In this document: positions 52,733 through 61,619 of the stretch, piece by piece | Numbering within the stretch: the first letter of the stretch is position 1 | Layout of the letters: each line of letters starts with the position of its first letter | Assembly (NCBI RefSeq): GCF_016632335.1 | Contig: NZ_JAEPBG010000012.1 | Span: 107,693 to 171,692 of the forward strand | DNA: 64,000 nt | Reading direction: 5' to 3' | Origin: Noviherbaspirillum pedocola | Lineage (GTDB): Bacteria; Pseudomonadota; Gammaproteobacteria; Burkholderiales; Burkholderiaceae_D | Notes under the pieces: generated by a model | Told to the model about the DNA's origin: nothing | What the model saw: only the letters and a program-made list of their open reading frames with translations | Database searches by the model: none | Position numbers and translations under genes: made by a program

Positions 52733-53820
52733 AACGCCTGCTGCCGGATACCCTGTTCGGGCGACTGTTCCTGCTGGTGCTGGCGGCCATCATGGTCAGC
52801 CATCTGATGACGTTCGCGCTGCTGCTGCTGATCTACGGCGAGCGCGACCATCATGGCCCGCCGCCAGATGCGCGGCCGCCGACCGAAATGCATGCGCCGA
52901 GCGCCGCCGGGCATCATCATCCGCCGCCGGCCAGCGTGATCATTGCCGGCCATGCGATACGCCGTCCGCCGCTCAATTTCTGGATCGGTATTGCCAGCCA
53001 GTTATTCGCGCTGACCGTGGCCGCCTGGTTCGGCGCGCGCATGCTGGCGCGGCCGATGCAGCGCCTGGCGCACGCGGCATCCCGCCTCGGCGCGAGCCTC
53101 GACCAGCCGGCCATAGCCGAAAGCGGCAGCAGCGAAGAACGCCAGGCGGCGCGCAATTTCAATCGCATGCAGCAGCGCATCCGCAAGGGCGTGGAGGAAC
53201 GCGGCCGTTTTCTTGCTGCGGTGTCGCATGATCTGCGCACGCCGCTGACCCGCATGAAGCTGCGCGTGGAACGCCTGAATGACGACGCGGCGCGCGACAA
53301 GCTTGGCGAAGACATCGAAGAAATGGCGGCGATGCTCAACGCCACGCTCGATTACCTGCGCGATGAAGCCTCGGCCGAGGGCTGGCAGTTGCTGGACATC
53401 ACGGCGCTCCTGGAATCGATGGCCGAGGATGCGCAGGAACTGGAACACGATGTCACGCTGGCCGGCGCCGCGCGTCCGGTCACGACCCGGCCGCTGGCGC
53501 TGCGACGCTGCCTGTCGAACCTGCTGCAGAATGCGCTGCGCTACGGGCATAGCGCCCGCATCGTGCTGAAGGATGAGGACGACAGGCTGCAGATCGAGAT
53601 CCGCGATGCCGGCCCGGGCATTCCGGAAGATCAGATGGAACAGGTATTCGAGCCCTTCGTACGCCTGGAACATTCGCGCAACCGCGCCACCGGCGGCGTC
53701 GGCCTGGGACTGGCGATTGCGCGCGAGGCGGCGACGCAATGCGGCGGCTCTCTCGTGCTGGAGAATGCCGCGCAAGGCGGTCTGATCGCGCGGCTGACGC
53801 TGCCGCGCGCGCAGGATTAA
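52729..53820 (+). CDS. Sensor histidine kinase with His-rich periplasmic loop
   Basis: A 363-residue membrane kinase. Two membrane helices (about residues 10-34 and 86-105) enclose a short ~50-residue periplasmic loop containing DHHGPPPDARPP and GHHHPPP. A HAMP domain, the phospho-acceptor segment AAVSHDLRTPLTRMK and an ATPase domain with N, G1 and G2 boxes (LLQNALRYG, DAGPGIPED, GVGLGLAIA) follow. It phosphorylates the regulator encoded just upstream. The small His/Pro-rich loop could sense metal ions, although this is inference from composition. Confidence 0.9.
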   Translation: MKRLLPDTLFGRLFLLVLAAIMVSHLMTFALLLLIYGERDHHGPPPDARPPTEMHAPSAAGHHHPPPASVIIAGHAIRRPPLNFWIGIASQLFALTVAAWFGARMLARPMQRLAHAASRLGASLDQPAIAESGSSEERQAARNFNRMQQRIRKGVEERGRFLAAVSHDLRTPLTRMKLRVERLNDDAARDKLGEDIEEMAAMLNATLDYLRDEASAEGWQLLDITALLESMAEDAQELEHDVTLAGAARPVTTRPLALRRCLSNLLQNALRYGHSARIVLKDEDDRLQIEIRDAGPGIPEDQMEQVFEPFVRLEHSRNRATGGVGLGLAIAREAATQCGGSLVLENAAQGGLIARLTLPRAQD

Positions 53821-53829
53821 TTGGGACGA

Positions 53830-53849
53830 ATGTATCAAGGCCGATACAT
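53830..53849. promoter_or_regulatory. Inverted repeat ATGTATC-N6-GATACAT after the kinase gene
   Basis: A perfect 7-bp inverted repeat with a 6-bp spacer starts 9 nt after the kinase stop. Its half-site GATACA is the same as the direct repeat before the operon (51929, 51940). It may be a second binding site for the regulator, but no gene start follows closely. Confidence 0.4.
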
Positions 53850-54000
53850 GCCGCACAAACTGTCGACACATCCGGGCGCGATACTGCAATCTCCTGAGGG
53901 CGACGACACCGGTTCCGACAGACCGGCTCTGCTTGCCCGAGGGAATCGCATGAATTGCAATCTCCCTCCCAGATTGTCATGGACTGACATCTGATTTTGA

Positions 54001-54027
54001 GCCCGCCATCCGGCGGGCATTTTTTTG
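54001..54027 (+). terminator. Intrinsic terminator of the two-component operon
   Basis: A 7-bp stem (GCCCGCC with GGCGGGC) around ATCC, followed by A and seven T residues. It is about 180 nt after the kinase stop; the sequence between shows only the inverted repeat and no gene. Confidence 0.85.
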
Positions 54028-54042
54028 TCCGCATGCCGGCTT

Positions 54043-54118
54043 GTAGGTTGGGCTGCCAAGCCCAACACCGGGCGCTTGCAGGCCGCGTGAGCATGTTGGG
54101 CTTGGCAGCCCAACCTAC
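54043..54118. repeat. GTAG-type REP doublet (25-bp perfect arms)
   Basis: Two inverted REP copies (54043-54067 and 54094-54118), each beginning GTAG and containing an internal TTGGGCT-GCC-AAGCCCAA palindrome, pair perfectly over 25 bp with a 26-nt loop. It lies between the two-component operon and the convergent ahpF gene. The sequence differs from the 37297 doublet but the design is the same. Confidence 0.85.
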
Positions 54119-54159
54119 GGAAAACCTGCCCGGCGACAGACCGCCGCCCCCAGCCCATG

Positions 54160-54190
54160 AAAAAACCCGCCAACACGTGGCGGGTTTTTC
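54160..54190 (-). terminator. Bidirectional terminator after ahpF
   Basis: A 7-bp stem (CCCGCCA with TGGCGGG) flanked by A on the left and T on the right, so it can end transcripts from either side. It is 43 nt beyond the ahpF stop. Confidence 0.85.
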
Positions 54191-54232
54191 GGCGCGTGAC
54201 CTGACACCGCGAGCCGATGCCTCCCTACCCGG

Positions 54233-55813
54233 TCAGGCCGCGATCGCCGCCTTCTCTTCCGCCGGCGCGGTAGTGCGGATCAGATGATCAAAGGCCGACA
54301 ACGCCGCTTTCGAGCCCTCGCCCATCGCAATCACGATCTGCTTGTACGGCACCGTGGTCGCGTCGCCTGCAGCGAACACGCCCGGCACCGAGGTGCGGCC
54401 GTGCGCGTCGACTTCGATCTCGCCGTGTTTCGACAGTGCCACCGTGCCCTTGAGCCAGTCGGTGTTGGGCAACAGGCCGATCTGCACGAAGATGCCTTCC
54501 AGCTCGACACGATGCGATTCGCCGCTCTGCCGGTCGGTATAGACCAGGCCGTTGACCCGGGCGCCGTCGCCGGTGACTTCGGTGGTCTGCGCCTGGGTCA
54601 GCACGGTCACGTTCGGCAGGCTGTACAGCTTGCGCTGCAGCACTGCGTCGGCGCGCAGCTTCACATCGAATTCCAGCAATGTCACATGCGCGACGATGCC
54701 GGCCAGATCGATCGCCGCCTCGACGCCGGAATTGCCGCCGCCAACCACCGCCACGCGCTTGCCCTTGAACAGCGGACCATCGCAGTGCGGGCAATAGGCC
54801 ACGCCCTTGTTCTTGTATTCCTGCTCGCCCGGCACATTCATCTGGCGCCAGCGCGCGCCGGTGGCCAGCACCACGGTCCTGGCCTTCAGGCTCGCGCCGT
54901 TTTCCAGCTTCACCTCGATGGTCTCGCCCGGAATCAGCGCAGCGGCGCGCTGCAGATTCATCACGTCGACGTCATGGCTCTTCACATGCTGCTCGAGCGC
55001 GGCCGCCAGTTTCGGTCCCTCGGTTTCCTTCACCGAGATGAAGTTTTCGATGCCCATGGTGTCCAGCACCTGGCCGCCGAAACGCTCCGCGACCACGCCG
55101 GTGCGGATGCCCTTGCGCGCCGAGTAGATCGCCGCCGCCGCGCCGGCCGGGCCGCCGCCGACGATCAGCATGTCGAAGACTTCCTTCAACGCCATCTTCT
55201 CCGCATCGCGCTGCGCCGCGCCGGTGTCGAGCTTGGCCAGGATTTCTTCCAGGCCCATGCGGCCCTGGCCGAAGGTTTCGCCGTTCAGGAACACGGTCGG
55301 CACCGCCATGATCTGGCGCTGCTGCACTTCGTCCTGGAACAGGGCGCCGTCGACCATCACGTGGCGGATGTTCGGGTTCAGCACCGCCATCAGGTTCAGC
55401 GCCTGCACGACTTCCGGGCAGTTCTGGCAGGACAGCGAGATATAGGTTTCAAAGCGGAATTCGCCCTGCAGATTGCGCACCTGCTCGATCACATCCGCTT
55501 CCACCTTCGGCGGATGGCCGCCGACCTGCAACAGCGCCAGCACCAGCGAAGTGAATTCATGGCCCATCGGAATGCCGGCGAAGCGCACGCCCATGTCTGC
55601 GCCCTTGCGGTTGATGGCAAAGGATGGCTTGCGTTCGGTGTCGTCGCGGCGCTCGATCAGGGTGATCTTGTCGGTCAGGCCAACGATATCCTGCAGCAGC
55701 GCCAGCATTTCGCGCGACCGGTCGCCGTCGTCCAGCGAAGCCGTGATCTCGATCGGCTGGGTGACCCGCTCCAGGTAAGCCTTCAATTGGGTTTTCAGAT
55801 TCGCGTCCAGCAT
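54233..55813 (-). CDS. ahpF: Alkyl hydroperoxide reductase subunit F
   Basis: A 526-residue flavoprotein that passes electrons from NAD(P)H to AhpC. The N-terminal tandem thioredoxin-fold domain carries the Cxx[11 protein letters not shown] (about residues 130-137). The FAD domain starts [21 protein letters not shown], and the thioredoxin reductase-like CxxC is in [11 protein letters not shown]. The NAD domain has [19 protein letters not shown]. Start 55813 gives the family's usual length. It is 203 nt downstream of ahpC on the same strand, the usual ahpCF order. Confidence 0.95.
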   Translation of the reverse strand: MLDANLKTQLKAYLERVTQPIEITASLDDGDRSREMLALLQDIVGLTDKITLIERRDDTERKPSFAINRKGADMGVRFAGIPMGHEFTSLVLALLQVGGHPPKVEADVIEQVRNLQGEFRFETYISLSCQNCPEVVQALNLMAVLNPNIRHVMVDGALFQDEVQQRQIMAVPTVFLNGETFGQGRMGLEEILAKLDTGAAQRDAEKMALKEVFDMLIVGGGPAGAAAAIYSARKGIRTGVVAERFGGQVLDTMGIENFISVKETEGPKLAAALEQHVKSHDVDVMNLQRAAALIPGETIEVKLENGASLKARTVVLATGARWRQMNVPGEQEYKNKGVAYCPHCDGPLFKGKRVAVVGGGNSGVEAAIDLAGIVAHVTLLEFDVKLRADAVLQRKLYSLPNVTVLTQAQTTEVTGDGARVNGLVYTDRQSGESHRVELEGIFVQIGLLPNTDWLKGTVALSKHGEIEVDAHGRTSVPGVFAAGDATTVPYKQIVIAMGEGSKAALSAFDHLIRTTAPAEEKAAIAA

Positions 55814-56016
55814 GATGTTCGCTCTCGATGTCAATGGGGTTGGCGATGCTTTGGGGTACTTCGGAATGCCTGAGGGTGCAGTACTGCCTCCGCATCAGCC
55901 TCGGGCGACACGGATGGGGAAGGCTGAAGTGGGGGTGGTACTGCCGCCGGGCCGGCAATGCGCCCGGCATCTTGCGAACCGCGCCCGGATTCGGCGCGGC
56001 CTGGGAGATATGTCGT

Positions 56017-56580
56017 TTAGATCTTGCCGACCAGGTCCAGCGACGGAGCCAGGGTTTCGGCGCCCGGGGTCCACTTGGCCGGGCACACTTCGCCCGGATG
56101 CGATGCCACGTACTGGGCAGCCTGCACCTTGCGCAGCAGTTCCTTGGCATCACGGCCGATGCCGTTGTCATGGATTTCGCACAGCTTGATCTGGCCTTCC
56201 GGATTGATCACGAAGGTGCCGCGCAGCGCCAGGCCTTCTTCTTCGATCATCACGTCGAAATTGCGGGTGATGACGCCAGTCGGATCGCCGATCAGCGGGT
56301 ACTGGATTTTCTTGATGGTTTCCGACGTGTCGTGCCAGGCTTTGTGGGTGAAGTGAGTGTCGGTGGACACGCCGTACACTTCCACGCCCAGCGACTTGAA
56401 GGTGTCGTAGTTGTCGGCCAGATCGCCCAGTTCGGTCGGGCAAACGAAGGTGAAGTCAGCCGGATAGAACACGACCACGGACCACTTGCCTTTCAGGTCG
56501 GCATCCGAGACTTGCACGAATTTGCCGTTGTGATACGCGGTGGCGTTGAAAGGCTTAACTTGGGTATTGATCAGCGACAT
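56017..56580 (-). CDS. ahpC: Alkyl hydroperoxide reductase subunit C (peroxiredoxin)
   Basis: A 187-residue typical 2-Cys peroxiredoxin that reduces organic peroxides and H2O2. The peroxidatic Cys is in [17 protein letters not shown] and the resolving Cys in [12 protein letters not shown] near the C-terminus; the GGLG/YF sensitivity motifs are not obvious. The start at 56580 has an AAGGGAATTC site. Upstream sequence contains possible OxyR-like half-sites. It works with AhpF encoded downstream. Confidence 0.95.
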   Translation of the reverse strand: MSLINTQVKPFNATAYHNGKFVQVSDADLKGKWSVVVFYPADFTFVCPTELGDLADNYDTFKSLGVEVYGVSTDTHFTHKAWHDTSETIKKIQYPLIGDPTGVITRNFDVMIEEEGLALRGTFVINPEGQIKLCEIHDNGIGRDAKELLRKVQAAQYVASHPGEVCPAKWTPGAETLAPSLDLVGKI

Positions 56581-56622
56581 GGTGAATTCCCTTGGTGTTG
56601 AAGAAGTTGCGATGCGTGGAGA

Positions 56623-56700
56623 ATAGCGAAGACTTATCGAAAAATGAAATCGATAGTACCAATTAATCTCATAGCGAGTTTTTATGAAACTTTCGATAAG
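56623..56700 (-). promoter_or_regulatory. Candidate OxyR-type control region of ahpC
   Basis: Two 15-bp segments of the form ATAGCGA-N4-TTAT (56623-56637 and 56671-56685) resemble ATAG-N7-CTAT half-sites of OxyR. A 10-bp inverted repeat CTTATCGAAA/TTTCGATAAG (56633 and 56691) spans them. The spacing between segments is not the canonical OxyR spacing, so this is tentative. Confidence 0.35.
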
Positions 56701-56787
56701 TCCAGGCTGCCGGGATATGGTTGCTATGGCGAATGTTTCAATAGCCGGCACGAGAATATAAAAATGCAGCGTGGCAGGCTTGCGCCG

Positions 56788-57690
56788 TCACAGCATGTCT
56801 GCGGAAAGTCGTTCGGCAAGCCAGGGCAGAAAATGTTCCGTCGATTCCTCGATCTTGAAAGCGAGCAGCGCATCAGCCCGGGTCTTGCCCCGATTCACCG
56901 CAGCGACTGGTATGCCGCGGTTCACGGCGCGCGTGATGAGCCGGTAGCCCGAATGCACCATCAGCGACGAGCCCAGCACCAGCAGTGCATCGGCGCCATC
57001 GACACGCAGGCTCGCCTCCTGCGTGCGCACTGCCGGCACCGCATCGCCGAAAAACACCACATCCGGCTGCAGCATGCCGCCGCAGGCTGCGCAGCTCGGC
57101 GTACGGAAGTGCACCAGCGAGTCGGGTTCGAGATGCGCATCGCCGTCCGGCGCCGGACGCGCCGATGCGCCAGCCAGCGCGGGATTGGCCGCGAGTAGCC
57201 ACTCCTGCAATTGCGCACGCGACTGCTCTGTCCCGCATTCCAGGCATCGCACTCGGTGGATATTGCCGTGCAGCTCGAGCACATTGCTGTTGCCCGCCGC
57301 GCCGTGCAGACCGTCGACATTCTGCGTGATAACCGATGCCACCCGACCAGCACGTTGCAAAGCCGCCAGCGCGCGATGCCCGGTGTTCGGCCGCGCCGCC
57401 GCGAGCAAGGGCCAGCCGACCATGCTGCGTGCCCAGTAGCGCCGCCGCACTGCGTCCGACGCGCGAAATTCCGGACCCTGTATCGGCGCCCTGCCACGCC
57501 GGTCGCCATCCGCATCGCGGTAGCCGGGAATGCCGGATGCGGTGCTGACGCCGGCGCCGGTCAGCACCAGCAGACGCGCATGGCTGGCGACAAATTCCGC
57601 CAGGCGTTCGAGCGATGCGTCGTCAATCGGGGCTTGCGGCGGAAAAAGGAGATCGGAAGGCATGGGGATCATCAGCGGAAAGACTGCCAT
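56788..57690 (-). CDS. NAD-dependent protein deacylase, Sir2 family (class II-like)
   Basis: A protein of up to 300 residues with all Sir2 marks: VLTGAGVSTASGIPGYRD (NAD binding), VITQNVDGLHGAAG (catalytic centre), LELHGNIHRVRCLECG with the partner CAACGG (zinc Cys4), PDVVFFGDAVP and LVLGSSLMVHSGY. The class II (SIRT4-like) flavour is suggested by the zinc-domain insertion. Removes acyl groups from lysines in the cytoplasm with NAD. The start is uncertain: ATG at 57690, 57672 or 57663 are all in frame and none has a clear ribosome site. Confidence 0.88.
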   Translation of the reverse strand: MAVFPLMIPMPSDLLFPPQAPIDDASLERLAEFVASHARLLVLTGAGVSTASGIPGYRDADGDRRGRAPIQGPEFRASDAVRRRYWARSMVGWPLLAAARPNTGHRALAALQRAGRVASVITQNVDGLHGAAGNSNVLELHGNIHRVRCLECGTEQSRAQLQEWLLAANPALAGASARPAPDGDAHLEPDSLVHFRTPSCAACGGMLQPDVVFFGDAVPAVRTQEASLRVDGADALLVLGSSLMVHSGYRLITRAVNRGIPVAAVNRGKTRADALLAFKIEESTEHFLPWLAERLSADML

Positions 57691-57792
57691 TGCAGCGGGC
57701 TATGCTACCACCGCCCCGTCCGCGCTGTTGCCGAGGGAACGCCCGCCCGCGAACGCAGTCTTTCCCCAACAACCCGGCAAAAGGAGTTGGCG

Positions 57793-58515
57793 ATGGCATG
57801 TGCTCGCAGAGCATTCCTCAGCCTGGCCGCGCTGGGCATGGCAGGCGCCGCGCTTGGCGCCGCACAGCGCGGAGCGAATATGAAGCACGTGGTTCTTCTC
57901 GGCGACTCGGTTTTCGACAATGCCCGTTATGTCGACGGCAAGCCAGATGTGCTCGCGCGCCTGCGCAGCCATCTTGCGGAAGGCTGGAAAGCCAGTCTGC
58001 TCGCGGTGGACGGTGCAGTTACGCGCGACATCGCTGCCCAGGTTGCCCGACTGTCCGGGGACGCCAGCCACCTGGTGATGAGCATCGGCGGCAATGATGC
58101 GCTGATGCGCCAGAACATTCTGGAGCAGCCATCGCGTTCGGTGGGCGAAGCGCTGGCGCTGATGGCGCGCTTGCTGCGCGAGTTTGAAAGCAGTTACCGC
58201 GACGCCGTCGCCGCGGCGATGCAGCCCGGCCTGCCGCTGACGATCTGCACGATCTACAACGGCAACTTTCCTGACCCTGCCTATCGCGAACGCATCATGG
58301 CTGCGGCGGCGCTGTTCGACGACGTGATCATCCGCGTCGCCACAGAGCACCGGCTGGGCGTGCTGGATCTGCGCAGCATTTGCAGCCAGCCGTCCGACTA
58401 CGCGAATGCGATCGAGCCTTCCAGCAGCGGCGCCGACAAGATTGCGCAGGCCATTATCCGCGCTGTCGGCCAGCACGATGCGTCGCGCCCTGGCGCACTG
58501 ATTCTGTCGCGATAG
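57793..58515 (+). CDS. SGNH/GDSL hydrolase-like protein
   Basis: A 240-residue protein with an AAAGGAG ribosome site and an N-terminal Ala/Leu-rich segment that may be a signal. SGNH blocks are visible: the nucleophile Ser in VVLLGDSVFDNARY, then MSIGGNDALM and TICTIYNGNF. In the last block the usual D-x-x-H-P reads NAIEPSSSG, so the catalytic His position holds Glu and the Asp position Asn. That implies altered or lost esterase chemistry in this subgroup. Divergent from the Sir2 gene across about 100 nt. Confidence 0.8.
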   Translation: MACARRAFLSLAALGMAGAALGAAQRGANMKHVVLLGDSVFDNARYVDGKPDVLARLRSHLAEGWKASLLAVDGAVTRDIAAQVARLSGDASHLVMSIGGNDALMRQNILEQPSRSVGEALALMARLLREFESSYRDAVAAAMQPGLPLTICTIYNGNFPDPAYRERIMAAAALFDDVIIRVATEHRLGVLDLRSICSQPSDYANAIEPSSSGADKIAQAIIRAVGQHDASRPGALILSR

Positions 58516-58688
58516 CCGTTTTCCCTACGGCGCGTCCCGGCGCTCCCGCGAGCAATACGCCGGCGAACCGGCATCGTTTTTTCTTCACCTAAGGTACGGC
58601 TCAGCAGCGCATGCCGTCATTCGACGTGCTGAGTTGATAAACGCCCACCTCATCCCCACGCCACGTGATTCGCCGGAAAGGAAATGCC

Positions 58689-59891
58689 TTGAAAACTCCG
58701 CTTCGCCTTCTGCCCACGCCCCTGTTGCGCCCCGTGTTCTGCCTCCTGTTACTTGCCGCATCCAGTGCCAGCCGTGCCGCGCCGGATGTTCCCGCCTATG
58801 CGCAGACCTTGCGACCACGCATAGAAGAGGTACTGAAACAGACGCTCGCTCCAGGCGCTGTCGTGCTGGTAAAGTCCGCGCAAGGCAACTGGGAACAGGC
58901 ATTCGGCACCCGCACCCTGGGCGGGAAGGATGCGGTTGGCATCGACGATCACTTCCACGTCGGCAGCGTTACCAAGACCTGGACCGGCACGGTGATCCTG
59001 CAACTGGCTCAGGAAGGCAGGCTGGGACTGTCGGATCCGATTTCCCGCCATGTGAAAGGCGTGCCGAACGGCAGCCATATCACGATCGAGCAACTGCTCA
59101 ACATGCGCAGCGGTCTATTCAACTACACTCGCGACACGGCGTTCATCAAACGCATGGAGCGGGATCCCTACCATGTCTATCGACCGGACGATTTGCTGGC
59201 TATCGCATTCCGCCATCCGCCTGCCTTCGCGCCAGGCGCGCAGTACGCGTATTCCAATACCAACACTGTGCTTCTGGGCAAGGTCATCGAAAAAGTGACC
59301 GGGCGCCCGGTTGCGGTGGAAATGCAGCGGCGGCTGTTCACGCCATTCGGCCTGGGTCATACCTCTCTGCCACGCGCCGGTAAGACTCGACTGCCTGCTC
59401 CGTATGCGCGCGGCTATCAATACGGTCCTATTGGCGATGAAGGCGGACAAGCACAATCGGCCGCATCCCAAGACGCGCAAGCCGGCGTCACGCTCTTGCG
59501 CGACGCAACAAACTGGAATCGGTCCTGGGCATGGACTGCGGGCGGCGGCATATCGACCGCGCGTGAATTGGCCGCCTTCGTGGAGCGCATGGTCGGCGGC
59601 GGCTATCTGCAGCCGGAATGGCAGAAACAACGGCTGGAAAGCTGCTTGCCGACCGATCCGGCAAACACCGGACCGGACTCCCTGCATTACGGCTGGGGAC
59701 TGGGACGCGTGGGGCGCTACTACGGCCATACCGGGCAATTGCCGGGGTACAACACCTACATGCTGCACAATCCCGATACGCGGACCACGATCATCGTCTG
59801 GACCTCGCTGTCTTCCGGCCCGAACGACCGTCAGCCGGCCATTGAAATCGGCAACCTGATCATTGCCGAGCTTGACAGTCAGAAGTCCTGA
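58689..59891 (+). CDS. Serine hydrolase of the class C beta-lactamase/DD-peptidase fold, exported
   Basis: A 400-residue protein with the TTG start at 58689 chosen for its AAGGA site and good signal (FCLLLLAASSASRAA); a GTG at 58665 is an alternative. Active-site motifs: SVTK (nucleophile Ser and Lys, in HVGSVTKTWTG), YSN (in YAYSNTNTVL) and HTG (in YYGHTGQLPGYN). The fold covers D-alanyl-D-alanine carboxypeptidases, D-aminopeptidases and esterases. Resistance function cannot be inferred. Probably periplasmic. Confidence 0.85.
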   Translation: MKTPLRLLPTPLLRPVFCLLLLAASSASRAAPDVPAYAQTLRPRIEEVLKQTLAPGAVVLVKSAQGNWEQAFGTRTLGGKDAVGIDDHFHVGSVTKTWTGTVILQLAQEGRLGLSDPISRHVKGVPNGSHITIEQLLNMRSGLFNYTRDTAFIKRMERDPYHVYRPDDLLAIAFRHPPAFAPGAQYAYSNTNTVLLGKVIEKVTGRPVAVEMQRRLFTPFGLGHTSLPRAGKTRLPAPYARGYQYGPIGDEGGQAQSAASQDAQAGVTLLRDATNWNRSWAWTAGGGISTARELAAFVERMVGGGYLQPEWQKQRLESCLPTDPANTGPDSLHYGWGLGRVGRYYGHTGQLPGYNTYMLHNPDTRTTIIVWTSLSSGPNDRQPAIEIGNLIIAELDSQKS

Positions 59892-59898
59892 GCATTTT

Positions 59899-60969
59899 TC
59901 AGGCAGCGGCGCGCACTGGCTGCGTCCTGTCCCGTTGCGGCAGGAACATCTCCCTCTGCATGCGCGCGCCGTCGCAGATTTCGATCACGCTGTAACGATC
60001 CACATCGAAGCCCGGATAGCTCGTGCATTCCTCTTCGATCGCGACTGCGATATCAAGCCAATCCACCGAGCCGAGCAGACCGGCGCCATTGTTGACGGCG
60101 ATACGCAGATCGATTTCATACGGCAGGCCAGTGACGCTAAGGTAGGACAAGGTAAATTGCCCCGAACCCGGCACCGCCGAACGCACCTGCAATATCTCGT
60201 CCTCGCCACTTGCGCGCGCCCAGAAAAACGATTCGCGCAGCAGGCGGGAGCCTACCGGAACTTCAAAGGCTTCATAGTCGCCTCGATTGATGTCCGCACA
60301 GCGCGAAAACTGCTTTTCGACCGCGCACAGGATCTCCGCCGGCGTGCTCCATGCGCTCGCGGATGCCGGCCGCGGCAGCGCTGGATCCACATGATGGCGC
60401 ATGTCGATGCCGAAGGAAGCGCGCGATCCGTCGGCAGTCAGGTAATCGATCAGGAAATGCTCGGGCGTCGGCGCCGCGTTTTGCACGGCAATGCTTTTCC
60501 GACGTACCTGCAGTGTTTTTTTATTCCGAATTCGGGAGACCCAGAGCGGCACTTTTTTATGCGCAAGCGCCAAGCAGGAATTCAGGATATCGGCATACGC
60601 CTGCTGATAATTGCTTTTATCCGCAATGACAACATCGGGAAAAATTTGCGGCGGCCCGAAACGTTCGGTAACGATATTCAAATATTCCGCAGCGATCGGC
60701 ATTCCGCTTTTTGCGAATTCTTCATATTTCGCGCCAAGCGCGCGCTGCGCCGAAAATCCTGCCACTGCTCTCAGCGGTGTCACGCACAGCGGATAGGCGA
60801 TATAGGAAGCGCTTCCGTTTTCATGCAGCACTGGCGCGGCTTCATCGTAGTGATAAGCGCCGTAGATCGCGCCGCCGGCAGCGTCGAGCAGCGCTTGGTC
60901 GATGCAATGCATGCTGACGTCAACCACAATGATGCGCGGCTTGATGATGACGGAGTGGAAATTCGTCAT
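59899..60969 (-). CDS. Protein of unknown function, 356 aa
   Basis: The start at 60969 has an AGGA site 6 nt upstream. The protein lacks a signal peptide and membrane helices. Residues ~10-30 form a beta strand-like run (SVIIKPRIIVVDVSMHC), and the rest is a mix of helices and strands with no motif I recognise. A repeated-looking pattern is present: PxHFLIDYLTADGSRASFGIDMR in the middle and GQFTLSYLSVTGLPYEIDLRIA near the end may be two copies of one domain. It converges on the serine hydrolase gene, with 7 nt between the stops. No partner gene is evident. Confidence 0.65.
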   Translation of the reverse strand: MTNFHSVIIKPRIIVVDVSMHCIDQALLDAAGGAIYGAYHYDEAAPVLHENGSASYIAYPLCVTPLRAVAGFSAQRALGAKYEEFAKSGMPIAAEYLNIVTERFGPPQIFPDVVIADKSNYQQAYADILNSCLALAHKKVPLWVSRIRNKKTLQVRRKSIAVQNAAPTPEHFLIDYLTADGSRASFGIDMRHHVDPALPRPASASAWSTPAEILCAVEKQFSRCADINRGDYEAFEVPVGSRLLRESFFWARASGEDEILQVRSAVPGSGQFTLSYLSVTGLPYEIDLRIAVNNGAGLLGSVDWLDIAVAIEEECTSYPGFDVDRYSVIEICDGARMQREMFLPQRDRTQPVRAAA

Positions 60970-61619
60970 GGCGTTTCCTGTAAATGGCATTCAACGGAAA
61001 AGCCATTATATCCACGAGGAAACTCGTGTAAAGCACCACTTCTTATTTTTGTGCGGTGAAAAAATGCGACATCGCCAATAGGCTTTCGCAAAAAATAGCA
61101 ATTTCGCTATTCATTATTTCATTGTGTTTGTTTTTCTTGACCGAATGACATACCCGGCGCAATTCGGGAATTAGCATTTCAAATCGCAGGGCGCACATGG
61201 GCGTCAGCGGCATGGACCCGGTGGGGAACAGGGCGAGACGCAAGCCGCCCGGCAATGCGTTAATGCAGCGCGCCAGGCATAGGGTAGAAAAATTGATGCC
61301 AAACAGCGCATCGGTGACGCAGCAAGACCGGTTTGCAAAACCTGGCGCAAGATTGCTGCAACGTTGGACAGGCATCGCACCAGCCCGAATGGCACGGCCC
61401 CTGCCCGTCTCGCCGCATCCGGAGCACGCTTTCCGGTACGCAAGGACTTCTCCCTTTCCCGAAACATTTTTAAAATATTAAGTTTGCTGCCGTTGGCATT
61501 TCAGAATTGAAGTGCAGCATGCGAAATGACTCGGGAAAACGCCCCGACGCCCGGCGCAGCTCATCGCCCGGCATGCACAGCCATGAATGGCCACAGCGCG
61601 ATGGCGAGGGAAACGCAAT
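60970..61619. other. 650-nt gap with an AT-rich segment
   Basis: Sequence from about 61020 to 61180 and around 61465-61490 is much more AT-rich than the rest of the window, with short hairpins (for example AATAGC/GCTATT near 61096). An open frame on the minus strand (61043-61375) and one on the plus strand (61197-61481) exist but lack ribosome sites and recognisable sequence, so I do not call them. Promoters for both flanking genes probably lie here. Confidence 0.4.

Noticed and set aside
61043..61375. Possible 110-residue protein on the minus strand in the AT-rich gap
   Set aside because: No ribosome site, no family features, and unusual composition split between Cys-rich and Lys/Asn-rich halves.
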